From a bacterium (lineage in GTDB: Bacteria; Nitrospinota_A; UBA7883; JACRGQ01), in NCBI GenBank assembly GCA_021815535.1, contig JAKAGL010000092.1:1-8380 (forward strand): a stretch of DNA of 8,380 nt. Direction: 5' to 3'. Of the stretch, positions 7,133 to 8,380 are shown in pieces. How positions within the stretch are numbered: position 1 is the first letter of the stretch; the number at the start of each line of letters is the position of its first letter. Below the pieces are notes generated by a model, which searched no databases, had not been told where the DNA came from, and saw only the letters and a list, made by a program, of their open reading frames with translations. The position numbers and the translations under genes were made by a program.

Positions 7133-8380
7133 AAATGGTCTTTGAACTTTCGTCGAGGGAAATATCCAGACAAAGGCTCTGGAGTTCCTTGACGAGGACG
7201 TTAAAGGATTCCGGCAACCCGGGTTGCAGGGTGTTGTCTCCCTTGACGATGGCCTCATACATTCGCTTGCGCCCTTCCACGTCGTCGGATTTCACGGTAA
7301 GCATTTCCTGCAATGTGTACGCGGCGCCGTAGGCCTCAAGCGCCCACACTTCCATTTCGCCCAGCCTCTGTCCTCCAAACTGCGCCTTTCCGCCCAGCGG
7401 CTGCTGGGTGACGAGCGAGTATGGGCCGGTGCTGCGGGCGTGAATCTTGTCTTCGACCAGATGGTGAAGCTTAAGCATGTAGATAATGCCGACGAAGGTA
7501 CGTTGGTCGAAATATTCTCCGGTGCGGCCGTCAATAAGTTTCATCATGCCATCTTCGGGCAGGCCATTCTGCTTGAGCAGGGCGCGGATATCCACCTCGC
7601 GTGCGCCGTCGAATACCGGGGTTTCAAAGTAGAGGCCCATCATCTTGGCAGCCATGCCAAGCGAGGTTTCCATCAACTGACCCACGTTCATACGGCTTGG
7701 CACGCCCAGCGGGTTCAATACGATGTCAAGCGGAGTGCCGTTTTCTAGGCGGGGCATATCCTCTTCCGGCACGATGACCGAGATAACGCCCTTGTTGCCG
7801 TGGCGGCCGGCCATCTTGTCACCCACCTGCAGGCGGCGCTTCACGGCCACGTAAACCTTCACCAGCTTGATCACGCCCGGGGCCAATTCGTCACCTTTTT
7901 CCAGCTTGCCCAACTTGTCGTTGAGATCGGCTTTCAGATCACGGATCAGCTCATTGGTAGTTTCTTCGATTTCCTCCACCGCGGCGCTGATGTTCTCCTT
8001 GACCGCTATCTTCAGCAGGTCCTTTCCGTCCACTTGCCGGAGTGCGGCGGCAGTGAGCTTGGCCTTCGCTTCAACCAGAACTTCCTTGGAACCGGAAGCG
8101 GTGACAGCCTTCTCGGCCACCTTGCCTTCCAGCAGCAAACGTATTCGGTTGTCGCGTTCTTCTTTGACAATGCGAATCTGCTCTTCGGAATCCGCCTCGA
8201 TCCGAACCTTCTCGGCAGCTTCAATCTCGAGAGTGCGGACATCCTTCTCGGCGCCGCTGCGGTTGAAAATGCGCACATCGACGACAATGCCATCTACACC
8301 CGGCGGCACGCGGTAGGACGTATCCATCACATTGCCCGCCTTTTCGCCGAAGATCGCCTTGAGCAGCTTTTCCTCAGGCG
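7131..8380 (-). CDS. rpoB: DNA-directed RNA polymerase subunit beta (RpoB), C-terminal part
   Basis: The last 415 codons of the second-largest RNA polymerase subunit are visible; the 5' part lies beyond the right edge, so no start is in the window. The visible part opens with PEEKLLKAIFGEKAGN, which is in frame upstream of any Met. Next comes a charged, probably coiled-coil insertion of the SI2 type (about visible residues 45-140). The catalytic segment KRRLQVGDKMAGRHGNKG, with lysines near the active centre, follows (about 7793-7840). Then come GVPSRMN, the QPLGGKAQFGGQR element (about 7358-7396) and EMEVWALEAYGAAYTLQEML, part of the C-terminal module that packs against beta'. The rifampicin-binding region is not in the window. 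It ends in TAA, 14 bases before rpoC. No damage is seen in the visible portion. Confidence 0.98.
   Translation of the reverse strand, partial: PEEKLLKAIFGEKAGNVMDTSYRVPPGVDGIVVDVRIFNRSGAEKDVRTLEIEAAEKVRIEADSEEQIRIVKEERDNRIRLLLEGKVAEKAVTASGSKEVLVEAKAKLTAAALRQVDGKDLLKIAVKENISAAVEEIEETTNELIRDLKADLNDKLGKLEKGDELAPGVIKLVKVYVAVKRRLQVGDKMAGRHGNKGVISVIVPEEDMPRLENGTPLDIVLNPLGVPSRMNVGQLMETSLGMAAKMMGLYFETPVFDGAREVDIRALLKQNGLPEDGMMKLIDGRTGEYFDQRTFVGIIYMLKLHHLVEDKIHARSTGPYSLVTQQPLGGKAQFGGQRLGEMEVWALEAYGAAYTLQEMLTVKSDDVEGRKRMYEAIVKGDNTLQPGLPESFNVLVKELQSLCLDISLDESSKTI

Noticed and set aside
5707..7134. A 475-codon open frame on the plus strand
   Set aside because: It is entirely antisense to the conserved 5' third of rpoC. 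Its open state follows from rpoC codon use, and its translation shows no domain I recognise.

Overview
The window is mostly housekeeping sequence from a Gram-negative bacterium. It carries a lipoprotein of the Pal/OmpA peptidoglycan-binding type, which implies an outer membrane. Its RpoB and RpoC carry the large insertions seen in Proteobacteria and related phyla. The RpoC N-terminus resembles deltaproteobacterial or Nitrospinota-type RpoC, but this is recalled similarity without a search, so the phylum is tentative. Coding DNA is GC-rich. The intergenic stretch around 1921-2220 is much poorer in GC (about 43% by hand count).

Layout from left to right: (1) 1-34, half of a palindrome followed by a T-tract, probably a terminator cut by the window edge. 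(2) 35-1798, minus strand, a CLC-family anion channel or exchanger with two C-terminal CBS domains and non-standard selectivity-filter motifs. (3) 1799-2315, an AT-rich intergenic region with candidate divergent promoters, an imperfect dyad between them, a doubtful small ORF and a terminator-like stem-loop. (4) 2316-2912, plus strand, pal. (5) 2961-2996, a strong bidirectional terminator shared by the convergent pal and rpoC. (6) 3013-7116, minus strand, complete rpoC with a GTG start. (7) 7131-8380, minus strand, the last 415 codons of rpoB, running off the right edge.

rpoB and rpoC form one transcription unit with a 14-base gap and encode the two catalytic subunits of RNA polymerase, with all expected catalytic and zinc-binding residues visible in RpoC. 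pal is a separate unit that converges on rpoC and lacks its usual tolB neighbour. The clc-like gene is divergent from pal and has no visible functional link to the rest.

I see no CRISPR array, transposon, phage gene, tRNA or rRNA, and no convincing new multi-gene system. The parts that deserve a second look are the 1799-2315 region and the unusual filter motifs of the CLC protein.
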